The notes: generated from the sequence alone by a model not told the origin. Numbered from the stretch's first letter, positions 7,699-16,558 are shown. The stretch: DNA of 29,023 bases from JANQRV01 sp964533785 (GCA_964533785.1 CAZHNG010000035.1:1-29023); one strand, 5' to 3'. Numbers and translations are program-made.

Positions 7699-8529
7699 AT
7701 GAAAGATATTTTTATTTATCTCTGTTTTCTGTTTATTATCACAATTTCCGCGTGTGAAGAGATCCCTCCGATCATTACTCCGATAGAACCAGTTGAAGCT
7801 ACTCCGGCGACCCGTCAGATTTTGATAGAAGAATTTACTGGCGTCAGGTGTGTGAATTGCCCGGCAGGTACGGAAGCGATAGAAGATCTGATCGATCTGT
7901 ACGGTGACCGCCTGGTAGTCGTTTCTATACACTCCGGGTCCTTTGCGAATCCGTATCCCGAGAGTACTATTGATTTTCGCATGCCGGAGAGTGAAGCCAT
8001 TTTGAACTTTATTGGTGTGCCGTTTGGTTACCCCACTGCTGCCATCAACCGGAAGATTTTTCCGGGGGAACAAAACCTGCAACTGGAAGGAAGAAATAAA
8101 TGGGCCGGCTTTGTTGCCCAGGAGTTGGCAACCACTGCGAAATTGAGAATGGAAATTACGCCAGATTACAACGAAAATACACGTGCCCTTTCCGTAGAGA
8201 TCTCCACTACTATTGAAGAATCGATAACGGCGGAGGATTTGCGCTTAACCGTGGTTATTATTGAAGATGATGTAACCGATACCCAGTTGACACCGGCAGG
8301 TATCCAACATGATTACGTTCACAAACACGTTTTGCGGCAGGTGCTGACCAGTCCTACCGGTAATTTGCTGGGAGAGGACCCAGCGGTGGGGAACTCTTTT
8401 AAGCGTACTTTTTCTACAGTTATTCCTTTGGATTTTAAAGAAGAAGATGTCAAAGTGGTTGCTTTCATAAGCCTTTCTGGTGATGAGAAAGAGGTTTTGC
8501 AAGCGGCGCAGCAAAGTATTTTGGATTAA
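7699..8529 (+). CDS. Omp28-like lipoprotein with thioredoxin-type CxxC
   Basis: A 276-residue lipoprotein: MKDIFIYLCFLFIITISAC gives a lipobox with Cys19, followed by Glu-Glu, an acidic +2/+3 context like the surface-export signals of Bacteroidota lipoproteins. The body resembles the Omp28-related family: RQILIEEFTGVRCVNCPAGTE (39-59) holds a thioredoxin-like CVNC (Cys51, Cys54), and GYPTAAINRK (110-119) supplies a candidate cis-Pro. The C-terminal half is beta-rich (KLRMEITP..., LTVVIIEDDV). A redox or oxidative-protection role in the outer membrane is plausible; the substrate is unknown. It lies 345 bp after DUF6029 on the same strand, in a neighbourhood with tlpA. Confidence 0.82.
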   Translation: MKDIFIYLCFLFIITISACEEIPPIITPIEPVEATPATRQILIEEFTGVRCVNCPAGTEAIEDLIDLYGDRLVVVSIHSGSFANPYPESTIDFRMPESEAILNFIGVPFGYPTAAINRKIFPGEQNLQLEGRNKWAGFVAQELATTAKLRMEITPDYNENTRALSVEISTTIEESITAEDLRLTVVIIEDDVTDTQLTPAGIQHDYVHKHVLRQVLTSPTGNLLGEDPAVGNSFKRTFSTVIPLDFKEEDVKVVAFISLSGDEKEVLQAAQQSILD

Positions 8530-9144
8530 GGAGGGTCTCCCTGAAAATAAGAGGCAATCCCTTTACAGAATTTTTTTTGCAACTTCCATTTTTACTATAC
8601 TCCACCCATAATTTCCAGGGTTGCTTGCCTTTGATTTAGAATTTTCTTATAAAATCTGTGTAAATCAGTGTTTGTCTGCGTCCAACTTTTCTGAATGACG
8701 TGAACTAGAGATTCCCTGAACTTATTTGTGCTTCCTTCGATTTACGCGGGACAGTTTTAACAGTATTGACAACGACCGGAACTGGACTACCAAAGGCAGT
8801 TAAAAGTTCCGGTTCTACAATTAAGTACACCGATACTAAAGTCCATGGATTCGGGTTTGCAATCCTAATACCATAAAAATTTCAAAACCAACACATTGCA
8901 CCTAATCTAAACCTCTAGTTCACGTTGAATACTGAGTATGATGCTTACTGAAGTTGTCCGACGTTATAATTTCACGTCAGTATAATGCACCACAAATCTA
9001 ACTGAAACCAGCACTTTTGTATATGCCCTAGTCTTTTGGTATTACAGTTGAACATAGAATCGGCTGAAGCAGAAGTGAGAAAAAGCCAACTCCGGGTAGA
9101 GCGTAGTGAATAAAAAATTCCCTCTACCCGAAGTAAAGTATGGA
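8530..9144. other. 615-bp gene-free region with degenerate repeats
   Basis: No supported gene on either strand between the converging lipoprotein (+) and NHL gene (-). It contains a run of near-repeats based on AATCTGTGTAAATCAG around 8653-8685, of a kind often dispersed in Bacteroidota intergenic DNA, and the 229-bp inverted-repeat element at 8697-8925, listed separately. No clear terminator was found. Confidence 0.55.
8697..8925. repeat. MITE-like inverted-repeat element, about 229 bp
   Basis: Exact 13-bp inverted ends ACGTGAACTAGAG (8698-8710) and CTCTAGTTCACGT (8913-8925); similarity extends to 16 bp with one mismatch. The pentamer TGAAT stands on each side (8692-8696 and 8926-8930), as a target-site duplication would. 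An inner pair, ACCGGAACT / AGTTCCGGT, lies near 8777 and 8806. No transposase is encoded. Confidence 0.45.
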
Positions 9145-10215
9145 TCAAATGCGCTCCAACTTGATGGGGTATGACTTGCCCGCATTCCACTGGCAAACGT
9201 AAATGTTTTTATCCTCGTCGATGCAAACGTCGTGGCAATGGTCAAACACCTTTTCTTGTTGAACCATGACCTCTAGTTCACCTTTCCTGTATTTAGGAGC
9301 AGTACCACCAGGGTTGGAGACTACTTTGTTATTTTTATCCAGTATCGTCACGAAGCCTGAATTTGGGGTACGGTTTAAGTACCTTAGCCGAGACCAGCAT
9401 ACACCAGCATAAAGATTTTCGTCATCAATAACCGGGCGACAAACAAAGGCACCGGGTAAGAAAATAGTTTCCAAATATTTACCATCCAGCGTGAAGCGTT
9501 TAAAAGCGTTGTGTGAACGAGAAGTGATCAATAGGGTAGGAGTGCCTCCTTCACGGTGATCGACACAGATGCCATGAGCTGTTGCAAATTGGTCGTCCGC
9601 ATCTCCTTTACCGCCAAACTTTCGGATGAATTCTCCTTTTTCGGAAAATTGCAGGATGTATTGGGAGCCATAGCCATCCGTAACGTAGATATCCCCGTTG
9701 GGTCCAATAGCGGTTTCCGTCGGAATGAACCCGTCTTCGGCTTCGTAAGCACTGTATTTTGAAGGATGTTCAATACGCATTAATTCCTTACCATCCAGCG
9801 TGGTTTTTACAACAGCGCCGCCTTTGCCTCCTTTTCCATTGTCACTGATAAATAGAAATTCCTCACCGCCGGCATTCCAAAGTGTCAAACCATGTCCGCC
9901 TGGGTAAGTGGTGCCCCAGTGGTTCAGTAATTTACCTGATTTATCATAGATCAAAATATTATTCTTGGTTTCGTCTCCGACCATGATCAGCCGGCCTTTG
10001 GAGTCCATTACCATTTCGTGGCAATTATTGACGGGCGTTTTGGCTGGATCCAGGTTTCCCCATTCTTTGTGGACGCGGTACTTAAATTTCCCATGGCCCA
10101 GAACCAAATCAGGAACAAAAGACTTCGATTGGCCGATATAGAAATGGGGAACCGCTAATGCGCCTACCGCAAAAGCGGAAGTGTTTTGAATAAATTTTCT
10201 GCGATTGGTTTTCAT
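9145..10215 (-). CDS. Tat-exported NHL/six-bladed beta-propeller protein
   Basis: The 356-residue product opens with a twin-arginine signal (NRRKFIQNTSAFAVGALAV, Arg5-Arg6), so it is probably exported folded. The body shows repeated beta-propeller blades of NHL type: GRLIMVGDETKNNILIYDKSGK, GDIYVTDGYGSQYILQFSEKG, GKYLETIFLPG, and a last blade CIDEDKNIYVCQW. Family members bind ligands or act as peptidyl-glycine-lyase-like or hydrolytic enzymes; the function here is unknown. His/Cys-rich spots (NNCHEM at 63-68, FDHCHDVC near 326-333) could bind metal, which is inference. It is the last gene of the four-gene operon, 12 bp after the DUF2231/heme/LRR gene. Confidence 0.8.
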   Translation of the reverse strand: MKTNRRKFIQNTSAFAVGALAVPHFYIGQSKSFVPDLVLGHGKFKYRVHKEWGNLDPAKTPVNNCHEMVMDSKGRLIMVGDETKNNILIYDKSGKLLNHWGTTYPGGHGLTLWNAGGEEFLFISDNGKGGKGGAVVKTTLDGKELMRIEHPSKYSAYEAEDGFIPTETAIGPNGDIYVTDGYGSQYILQFSEKGEFIRKFGGKGDADDQFATAHGICVDHREGGTPTLLITSRSHNAFKRFTLDGKYLETIFLPGAFVCRPVIDDENLYAGVCWSRLRYLNRTPNSGFVTILDKNNKVVSNPGGTAPKYRKGELEVMVQQEKVFDHCHDVCIDEDKNIYVCQWNAGKSYPIKLERI

Positions 10216-10227
10216 GACTGCTATATT

Positions 10228-11619
10228 TTATTTTGTTGCAAATTGGAATCCCGTATCAATTTCCAGTTCGGGCAATGCTTCTTTAAGCTGGGCTGCTCCT
10301 TCTTCCGTTACCTTGGTTTGCCACAGGTACAAGCGCTTTAAGCTCGTTATTTTTTTCAGATGTGGTATAGCCCCATCTGTGATGGGAGTACCGTAAAGGA
10401 TAAGGGACTCAAGATGGGATAGGCTTTCTAAGTAAGTAAGGCTTTGATCACTGATGGGGTTGTTTTCCAGCCTTAAGCGGGTTAAGTTGGGAAAATTGCC
10501 GATAATGTTCAGGTGTTCATCCTGTACTCCGGCGTTTCCTAAATTTAGCCAGGTGATGTTGTTCTGCAAGGCTTCCAAAGCCTGGATGCTTTCAGTAGTA
10601 ACGGTTGCGCTGCCGGTTGGCCAACTGATCTCCAGAAAATTATTGTTGTCCGCAAGGGTGTTGATCTTAAAGCCTTTCTGGACAACTTCCTCGATCACGC
10701 TGTCGTCCACTGCTTCAACTTTTGCTGTTTCGTAGTAGGGCCTGGGCTCAGTATCCAGCTCGAACAGATTTAGCAGTATGGTTTTAACATCTTCGGAAAG
10801 AGAAGCTTGGGTCACATTGGTTTCAAAAAGTTCGGATTGGGATAACCACCATTGGATAAGCCTCTTTTCCGGGTAGCTCATCGGTGTTCCTTTCGGTGGC
10901 ATGTATTTGGGATTATCGGTCTCGAGCGTTAATCGCCGGAATAGCTCACTTTCGCCTACATTTCCTGCGAAAACAACCTCTCCGTTGTCGCCGCCTTCGA
11001 CTAATAATTCAGGGGTGCTCATGTTCAAGCCGCCTCTGGCGACCTCATCATTATGGCAATGCATGCATTTTTTATCCAGGATAGGTTGAATGATGTCCCC
11101 ATAAATCAAAACAGAATCGGGATTAGTAAGTGAAGGATACCGCTCATTACTTTCTGATTCATAACCCAATAAGCTTTGGAGAGGAGCTGGTGCCTTTTCT
11201 ACCAGATAATCTGAGCCATGCGTTAAATTCCCACCTTGGTGTCCGCCTGCCAAAAGCAAAATAAAAGCCAATACGTTAAAAGCATTGTGTAAGGTTGGTT
11301 TAAAGGAAGCTGCATTTCGTTTCATTATCCAACCTAGGACACAACAAACCGTAATACTTACCCCCAACCAGCGATGCCAGAATAAGGTGTCTTCTGCATA
11401 AGAGCCTTCAGTTGCAAGCAACCAACCAAAAACGGTCGTGACCAGTGCACTTAAGGCACTCAGAAACCAACCATTGATCACTAGCCGATCATATTTATTA
11501 TCGCGATCAAACCATTCCAAGAGGACGGTAAAAATTAAAAAGCCAATGGGCAAGTGAACCATGAGTGGATGCAGGCGCCCTAAAAATCCCGTAAAGCTGG
11601 CCAGTAATACTGGTATCAT
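10228..11619 (-). CDS. DUF2231 membrane - PSCyt1 heme - leucine-rich-repeat fusion protein
   Basis: A 463-residue, three-part protein. Residues 1-125 form a DUF2231-like membrane unit with about four helices and histidines in the membrane part (FLGRLHPLMVHLPIGFLIF). Residues 168-262 form a planctomycete-type cytochrome c domain: DKKCMHCHN (CxxCH at 185-189) and KYMPPKG (Met240 as distal ligand). Residues about 345-455 form leucine-rich repeats (LTRLRLENNPISDQSL, LESLILYGTPITDGAI, LKRLYLWQTKVTEEGA). It probably anchors an electron-transfer site at the outer face of the inner membrane, with the repeats as a docking surface. It lies 19 bp after the DUF1501 gene and 12 bp before the NHL gene, so it is operonic. 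Confidence 0.85.
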   Translation of the reverse strand: MIPVLLASFTGFLGRLHPLMVHLPIGFLIFTVLLEWFDRDNKYDRLVINGWFLSALSALVTTVFGWLLATEGSYAEDTLFWHRWLGVSITVCCVLGWIMKRNAASFKPTLHNAFNVLAFILLLAGGHQGGNLTHGSDYLVEKAPAPLQSLLGYESESNERYPSLTNPDSVLIYGDIIQPILDKKCMHCHNDEVARGGLNMSTPELLVEGGDNGEVVFAGNVGESELFRRLTLETDNPKYMPPKGTPMSYPEKRLIQWWLSQSELFETNVTQASLSEDVKTILLNLFELDTEPRPYYETAKVEAVDDSVIEEVVQKGFKINTLADNNNFLEISWPTGSATVTTESIQALEALQNNITWLNLGNAGVQDEHLNIIGNFPNLTRLRLENNPISDQSLTYLESLSHLESLILYGTPITDGAIPHLKKITSLKRLYLWQTKVTEEGAAQLKEALPELEIDTGFQFATK

Positions 11620-11638
11620 ACTGTTTAAAGTTGTGTTT

Positions 11639-13099
11639 TTATGCTATTATATCGTTTACTACCTTTCCGTGAACATCCGTCAGCCGGTACCTTCGGCCCT
11701 GGAACTTAAAGGTCAGTCTTTCGTGATCGACCCCAAGCAGGTGCATTAATGTGGCTTGAAAGTCGTGTACATGTACTGGGTTTTGAATGACGTTGTAGCC
11801 GAATTCATCGGTAGCTCCCCAGGTGAATCCTTTTTTTACTCCTGCTCCTGCCATAAAAATAGTAAAACATTTAGGATGGTGGTCACGGCCGTAATTGTCG
11901 ACCGTTAATTTACCCTGGGAGTAATTGGTACGGCCAAACTCGCCGCCCCAAATAACTAGGGTATCTTCCAGCAATCCGCGTTGCTGGAGATCGGTCAGTA
12001 ATGCGGCAGTTGGCTGATCGGTTTCTTTGCATTGCACCTTAATAGCATTGGGCAAGTTCCCGTGTTGATCCCAGCCTTGATGGTACAATTGAATGAATTT
12101 TACATCGCGTTCCGCCAGGCGTCTTGCCAGCAGGCAATTGGCAGCAAAAGTGCCGGGCGTACGGCTGTCTTCACCGTACATATCGTAAATATAATCTGGT
12201 TCTCCCGAAGTGTCCATAATTTCGGGCACGGAAGTTTGCATGCGAAAGGCCATTTCATACTGAGCTATACGGGCCAGAATTTCAGGGTCGCCGATATCCT
12301 GGTGGTTGATTTTTTCCAGTTCCGCCAGATAATCCAACTGTTCTTTTCTGCTGTTTTCATTAACGCCGGGAGGATTGCTGAGGTAAAGCACTGGGTTTTT
12401 ACCGGCACGAAACTGTACGCCTTGATGTTGTGAAGGTAGAAACCCGTTGCCCCATAAGCGGGAATACAAGGGTTGACCGTATTTGTCCTTGGTTACTAAC
12501 ACTACAAAGCTCGGGAGATTTTCATTATCCGATCCCAGGCCATAGCTGAGCCAGGAACCAATAGAAGGGCGACCTGGAAATTGGGATCCCGTTTGAATAA
12601 AGGTAGCGGCGGGGTCGTGATTGATGGCTTCCGTATACATCGATTTAATAAAACACAGCTCATCCGCTAGCTGGGCAGTATAGGGCATTAATTCGCTAAA
12701 CCAGGCGCCGCTGTCTCCGTATTGTTTAAATTCAAAAAGAGAACCGGCGAGAGGAAAGGAGTTCTGACCGGAAGTCATACCGGTCAGGCGCTGCCCTTTT
12801 CTTATGCTTTCCGGCAATTCCTGCCCATTCATTTGCTTTAATAAAGGCTTGGGGTCGAACAAATCCAGTTGAGAGGGGGCGCCGGATTGGAAAAGGTAGA
12901 TCACTCTTTTGGCGCGGGCGGGGAAGTGCGGTTTGCCGAGGATACCCCCGCCTCCGGGACCAGTAGTGTTGCGGCCCATTAAGCTGGTTGGAGATAAGAA
13001 TGAAGCCAAACTTAAGGCTCCAAGGCCCAAGGAAGTTTTGGTCAAAAAGTCCCGGCGGGTATACTTCTCATTTTGATGGTGACAGTGCATAATTATCAA
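11639..13099 (-). CDS. DUF1501 family Tat-exported protein (alkaline-phosphatase-superfamily fold)
   Basis: A 486-residue DUF1501 protein. A Tat signal YTRRDFLTKTSLGLGALSLA lies at about residues 13-32 after a His-rich leader; ATG 13090 (MHCHHQNEK...) is an equally good start. Typical family segments are ARAKRVIYLFQSGAPSQLDLFDPKP, DVKFIQLYHQGWDQH, TLVIWGGEFGRT and GRDHHPKCFTIFMAGAGVKKG (His407-His408), which fit the metal-binding layout of the sulfatase/phosphatase superfamily. DUF1501 and PSD1 genes are habitual neighbours in Planctomycetes and some Bacteroidota; the biochemical role is not established. It is second in the operon, 147 bp after the PSD1 gene; that gap holds a heptamer array. 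Confidence 0.88.
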   Translation of the reverse strand: MIIMHCHHQNEKYTRRDFLTKTSLGLGALSLASFLSPTSLMGRNTTGPGGGGILGKPHFPARAKRVIYLFQSGAPSQLDLFDPKPLLKQMNGQELPESIRKGQRLTGMTSGQNSFPLAGSLFEFKQYGDSGAWFSELMPYTAQLADELCFIKSMYTEAINHDPAATFIQTGSQFPGRPSIGSWLSYGLGSDNENLPSFVVLVTKDKYGQPLYSRLWGNGFLPSQHQGVQFRAGKNPVLYLSNPPGVNENSRKEQLDYLAELEKINHQDIGDPEILARIAQYEMAFRMQTSVPEIMDTSGEPDYIYDMYGEDSRTPGTFAANCLLARRLAERDVKFIQLYHQGWDQHGNLPNAIKVQCKETDQPTAALLTDLQQRGLLEDTLVIWGGEFGRTNYSQGKLTVDNYGRDHHPKCFTIFMAGAGVKKGFTWGATDEFGYNVIQNPVHVHDFQATLMHLLGVDHERLTFKFQGRRYRLTDVHGKVVNDIIA

Positions 13100-13156
13100 G
13101 ATTAAATTTATGGTTAAGGGTGTGTAAGTAGGAACACAAAGACTTCACCGGACCCA

Positions 13157-13240
13157 CATTGCCCATTGTTCATTGCTCATTGTTCATTGCTCATTGTTCA
13201 TTGTTCATTGTTCATTGTTCATTGCTCATTGCTCATTGCC
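13157..13240. repeat. Heptamer tandem repeat, 12 units of CATTG(Y)(T/C)
   Basis: Twelve consecutive 7-bp units from 13157 to 13240: CATTGCC, ten of CATTGTT or CATTGCT, then CATTGCC, followed by a partial unit (ATTGCATTACC) that ends 7 bp before the PSD1 stop codon at 13247. It fills more than half of the 147-bp gap between two co-directional operon genes. Confidence 0.95.
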
Positions 13241-13246
13241 ATTGCA

Positions 13247-16200
13247 TTACCGTTTCATATACGCTTCATCGTGATTGATCATGGTACTGGCGACGACTGC
13301 CAGGGCCGCTGTTTTAGTTTCGTCCAGTTCTTCGGGAATGGGGGCTTCGCCTACCGATAGCAATTCCGCAGCACTAGCTTTATCTTTTTTAAAGAGTTCC
13401 AGTTGTTCCTGGTATAATCCGACAAAAAGTTCTTTTTCAACGGGTTTTAGGTGTCTTCCGGTTACCAGGCGGAAGGCGTAATTGATTTGCTTTTCCAGTT
13501 GAGGTTCTTTTTCTAACTGAATTCTTTGGGCCAATACCCTGGCTGCTTCGACAAATTGCGGGTCGTTTAGTAGTACCAATGACTGTAATGGGGTATTGGT
13601 ATTTTCCCGTTTAACGACGCAAATGTCACGGTTAGGGGCATCAAAGGCCGTCATTGCCGGATGAGGAGAAGTACGCTTAACAAAGGTATATAAACTGCGA
13701 CGGTATAAGCTATCTCCCATCGTTTCTTTATAGCGCAGCAAAATATGAGAGAAGTTGCCTTTTTCTATCCATAGTCCTTCCGGTTGATATGGCCTAACAC
13801 TGGCACCGCCAACCTTTTTAACCAGTAGTCCGCTGGCTGCTAAAGCATTATCTCTGATCATTTCTGCCGGTAACCGGTAGCTTGGGCCTCTGGCCAGTAA
13901 TTCATTTTCGGGATCCAGCGATTTCAGCTTTTCATTTAATTTGGAAGACTGGCGGTAAGTAGCCGACATGACAATGGTTTTCAGTAGGTTTTTTAAATCC
14001 CATTCGTTTTCCATGAAATGCACGGCGAGCCAATCCAGCAATTGAGGGTGGGTAGGCAGGTCTCCCTGAACACCAAAATCCTGTGGCGTTTTTACAATCC
14101 CTTGTCCAAACAACATTTGCCAGTACCGGTTTACCGTTACTCTGGCGGTAAGGGGATTGTCCTTTTGGAAAAGCCACTTAGCCAGCCCTAAACGGTTCCG
14201 GGGATATTCTTTCGAAAATGGTGGTAAAACTTCCGGAGTGCCCATATCAACCTGGGCAATAGGGGCGTCGTATTCCCCGCGGTTGTAAACAAAAGCAGGG
14301 CGTGGTTGAGGCATTTCTTCCATGACCATTACTTCCGGAATCTTATTAAGGGTATCCAACAGCATTTCCCGCAGTGCTTTTAAGCGATCCCGGTGTTCCT
14401 TTACTTGGGGTTGCCGGTCTAACCAGTAATCCATTAATTGGTTATTTGCCGGGGCATTGAATGTCTCATCATTAGCCAGGAAAGCCATTTCCAGTGCCGT
14501 TAATGACCGGTTGTAGATTTCTATCTGGTCGATAGCTCCTTTGAATATACCGTTCTCGCCGGTAAAAGAGCGGTAGCTTTTCCCAGTTCTCAAAGGTTTT
14601 CGGTAAGGGGTGTGCACGGCCCCTCTGATCGGGTAGATACTTTTGTATAAACGGTCATAGGAGGTCTTGGTATCCGCCTTTTTGCCATTGACGTATATGT
14701 TTATTCCGCTTGCCTTGCCGGAACCGTCATACGAAAATCCGACATGGGTCCATTGACTGGTTTTTATGGAATCTTTCGTGATGACCTGGCAGTAATTATG
14801 GGGCAAAGAGTGGATAAGTCTTACGGACAGTTGATTCAAGCTATCCAGGTAAAAATCCCAACCTCGCCAGAAGTCGTTTTTACCGCCGGCATTGCCGATT
14901 ATGGTCTGGGTTTCCAGTTTTTTCCTTTTCGTAGTATTGATCCATACGCCGACCGAAAAGGGCTCAGTATATTCAAAATCCCCTATTTCACTGAGGTGAA
15001 CGACATCATAATCGTCCCTAAAAATGAGGGCTTTACCCTTTTTTCCATCGGAAGTTTTTAGGGCTGTGCTGGCGGTCGCTTTTGGATTATGGTCTACCAG
15101 AAATTGTTTTTTAGGGTTTTCAATGATCTTATCGAACGGAAAGTAGCCAATTCGCCCGCCGGGCTGGAAATCAGTGGGAAGTTGTTGGATAAAATCTTTT
15201 GTTGTCATCAATTGGCTTTCTGTTTTTTCCAGGGCTTTTTCTTCCTGGGAGATTTGCTTTTTCAATTTTGCGATCTGTGCATCCGTTTTTTCGTCTGCTA
15301 TTAGAAGCATGGGGCCGTAGTTGCCGTCATCGCCGGTCATTCCGAGTTCTTTGACATTGTTGAAGAAAGCGGTCATTTTATAATAATCCTTTTGGCTGAT
15401 GGGGTCAAATTTATGGTCGTGACAACGTGCGCAATTCATGGTGAGTCCGAGTAGGGCGGTGGCGGTCGTTTCGGTTCGATCAAATACATAATTGAGACGA
15501 AACTCTTCATCTACTGCTCCACCTTCGGCTGTCATAGGATGATTGCGGTGAAAGGCGGTAGCTAATTTTTGCTCCTTGCTGGCATCGGGCAGTAGATCGC
15601 CTGCCAATTGCCAGGTGATGAATTGGTCGTAGGGCATGTTTTGGTGAAAAGCATCGATCACCCAATCGCGCCAGGGCCACATGAAGCGATACCCGTCAGC
15701 GTGCATGCCGTGAGAATCGGCGTACCGGGCAATGTCCATCCATTCCATCGCCAGTCTTTCGGCACAAGCTTCGGAAGACAGCAGCCGGTCGACTATTTTT
15801 TCGTAAGCGTTATTACTGTTATCATTTAGAAAGGCGTCAATTTCTTCAACGGTGGGTGGCAGCCCGGTCAGATCCATAGTTACCCTGCGTAACAAGCGTT
15901 CTTTATCTGCTTCTGGTGAAAACTTTAAACCTTTGGCGGCTAGTTTTTGGGCGACGAATTTATCGATGGGATGTTCTACACCGGCTTCAACTTTTGGGAG
16001 GGGGGGCTTTTGCGGCGGAATAAAAGCCCAGTGGTCCTTCCATTCGGCCCCTTGTTCTATCCATTTGATCAATGTGGCTTTTTCGTGGTCAGTTAAGCTT
16101 AATTTAGATTCGGGGGTAGGCATAATAAATTCAGGATCCTCACTCAAAATTCTTTTGACCAAAGCACTTTTAACAGGCTTGCCGCTAACGATGGCATGAC

Positions 16201-16450
16201 CATGACCGCTGGCAAGGGCAGCGAAGGCCGTTTCTTCAATGTCAAGTCGCAGATCCGCTTTTCGGGCTTTTTCATCCGGTCCGTGGCAGTGGAAACAGCG
16301 ATCAGATAATATCGGTCGGACGTGGAAATTGAAATCAATTTTTTCGGGTAGATCCTGGTAGGCTTTTGAAACAGATTCAGGCATGTCCACTTCACACGAA
16401 GTGGTGAGCATAGTAATAAATGCGAGAATGACAGCAGACAGGCGATCCAT
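13247..16450 (-). CDS. PSCyt1-PSCyt2(DUF1549)-LamG-PSD1(DUF1553) lipoprotein
   Basis: A 1067-residue lipoprotein (MDRLSAVILAFITMLTTSC, Cys19). Domains in order: a planctomycete cytochrome c domain with DRCFHCHGPDEKARKADLRL (CxxCH at 52-56; FIMPTP with Met110 as the likely sixth ligand); DUF1549 (about 160-370) with LTMNCARCHDHKFDP, a second CxxCH at 340-344; a coiled segment (about 385-420); a LamG/concanavalin-type beta-sandwich (about 433-660: GRIGYFPFD, WTHVGFSYDGSG, INIYVNGKKAD, DQIEIYNRSL); and DUF1553 (about 750-1040: ARVTVNRYWQMLFGQGIV, SATYRQSS, TPLQSLVLLNDP). Thought to be an extracytoplasmic oxidoreductase-like protein whose LamG part may bind a carbohydrate; the function is experimentally unknown. 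It is first in the operon with the DUF1501, heme/LRR and NHL genes. Confidence 0.9.
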   Translation of the reverse strand: MDRLSAVILAFITMLTTSCEVDMPESVSKAYQDLPEKIDFNFHVRPILSDRCFHCHGPDEKARKADLRLDIEETAFAALASGHGHAIVSGKPVKSALVKRILSEDPEFIMPTPESKLSLTDHEKATLIKWIEQGAEWKDHWAFIPPQKPPLPKVEAGVEHPIDKFVAQKLAAKGLKFSPEADKERLLRRVTMDLTGLPPTVEEIDAFLNDNSNNAYEKIVDRLLSSEACAERLAMEWMDIARYADSHGMHADGYRFMWPWRDWVIDAFHQNMPYDQFITWQLAGDLLPDASKEQKLATAFHRNHPMTAEGGAVDEEFRLNYVFDRTETTATALLGLTMNCARCHDHKFDPISQKDYYKMTAFFNNVKELGMTGDDGNYGPMLLIADEKTDAQIAKLKKQISQEEKALEKTESQLMTTKDFIQQLPTDFQPGGRIGYFPFDKIIENPKKQFLVDHNPKATASTALKTSDGKKGKALIFRDDYDVVHLSEIGDFEYTEPFSVGVWINTTKRKKLETQTIIGNAGGKNDFWRGWDFYLDSLNQLSVRLIHSLPHNYCQVITKDSIKTSQWTHVGFSYDGSGKASGINIYVNGKKADTKTSYDRLYKSIYPIRGAVHTPYRKPLRTGKSYRSFTGENGIFKGAIDQIEIYNRSLTALEMAFLANDETFNAPANNQLMDYWLDRQPQVKEHRDRLKALREMLLDTLNKIPEVMVMEEMPQPRPAFVYNRGEYDAPIAQVDMGTPEVLPPFSKEYPRNRLGLAKWLFQKDNPLTARVTVNRYWQMLFGQGIVKTPQDFGVQGDLPTHPQLLDWLAVHFMENEWDLKNLLKTIVMSATYRQSSKLNEKLKSLDPENELLARGPSYRLPAEMIRDNALAASGLLVKKVGGASVRPYQPEGLWIEKGNFSHILLRYKETMGDSLYRRSLYTFVKRTSPHPAMTAFDAPNRDICVVKRENTNTPLQSLVLLNDPQFVEAARVLAQRIQLEKEPQLEKQINYAFRLVTGRHLKPVEKELFVGLYQEQLELFKKDKASAAELLSVGEAPIPEELDETKTAALAVVASTMINHDEAYMKR

Positions 16451-16558
16451 GGTTCCTCATTTTCGTTGAGCAATGATAAAAATATATTTGGCAGGCTTAA
16501 CATTGGGTAGATAAAATTACTGCTTTTGGGATTGAACTCCAAAATTTTTGAGGGGTCA

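Noticed and set aside
7636..8082. Minus-strand open frame of 148 codons opposite the Omp28-like gene
   Set aside because: Antisense to a clear lipoprotein gene; its product has no recognisable domain, and its composition follows the opposite strand.
13166..13360. Plus-strand open frame of 64 codons with a repeated His-Cys-Ser-Leu pattern
   Set aside because: It is a translation of the CATTGYT heptamer array that runs on into the antisense of the PSD1 gene; the repeat is open in several frames and has no start context.
16483..16490. TATATTTG -7-like box on the plus strand
   Set aside because: No plus-strand gene follows; the nearest gene is on the minus strand, and AT-rich DNA gives such matches by chance.
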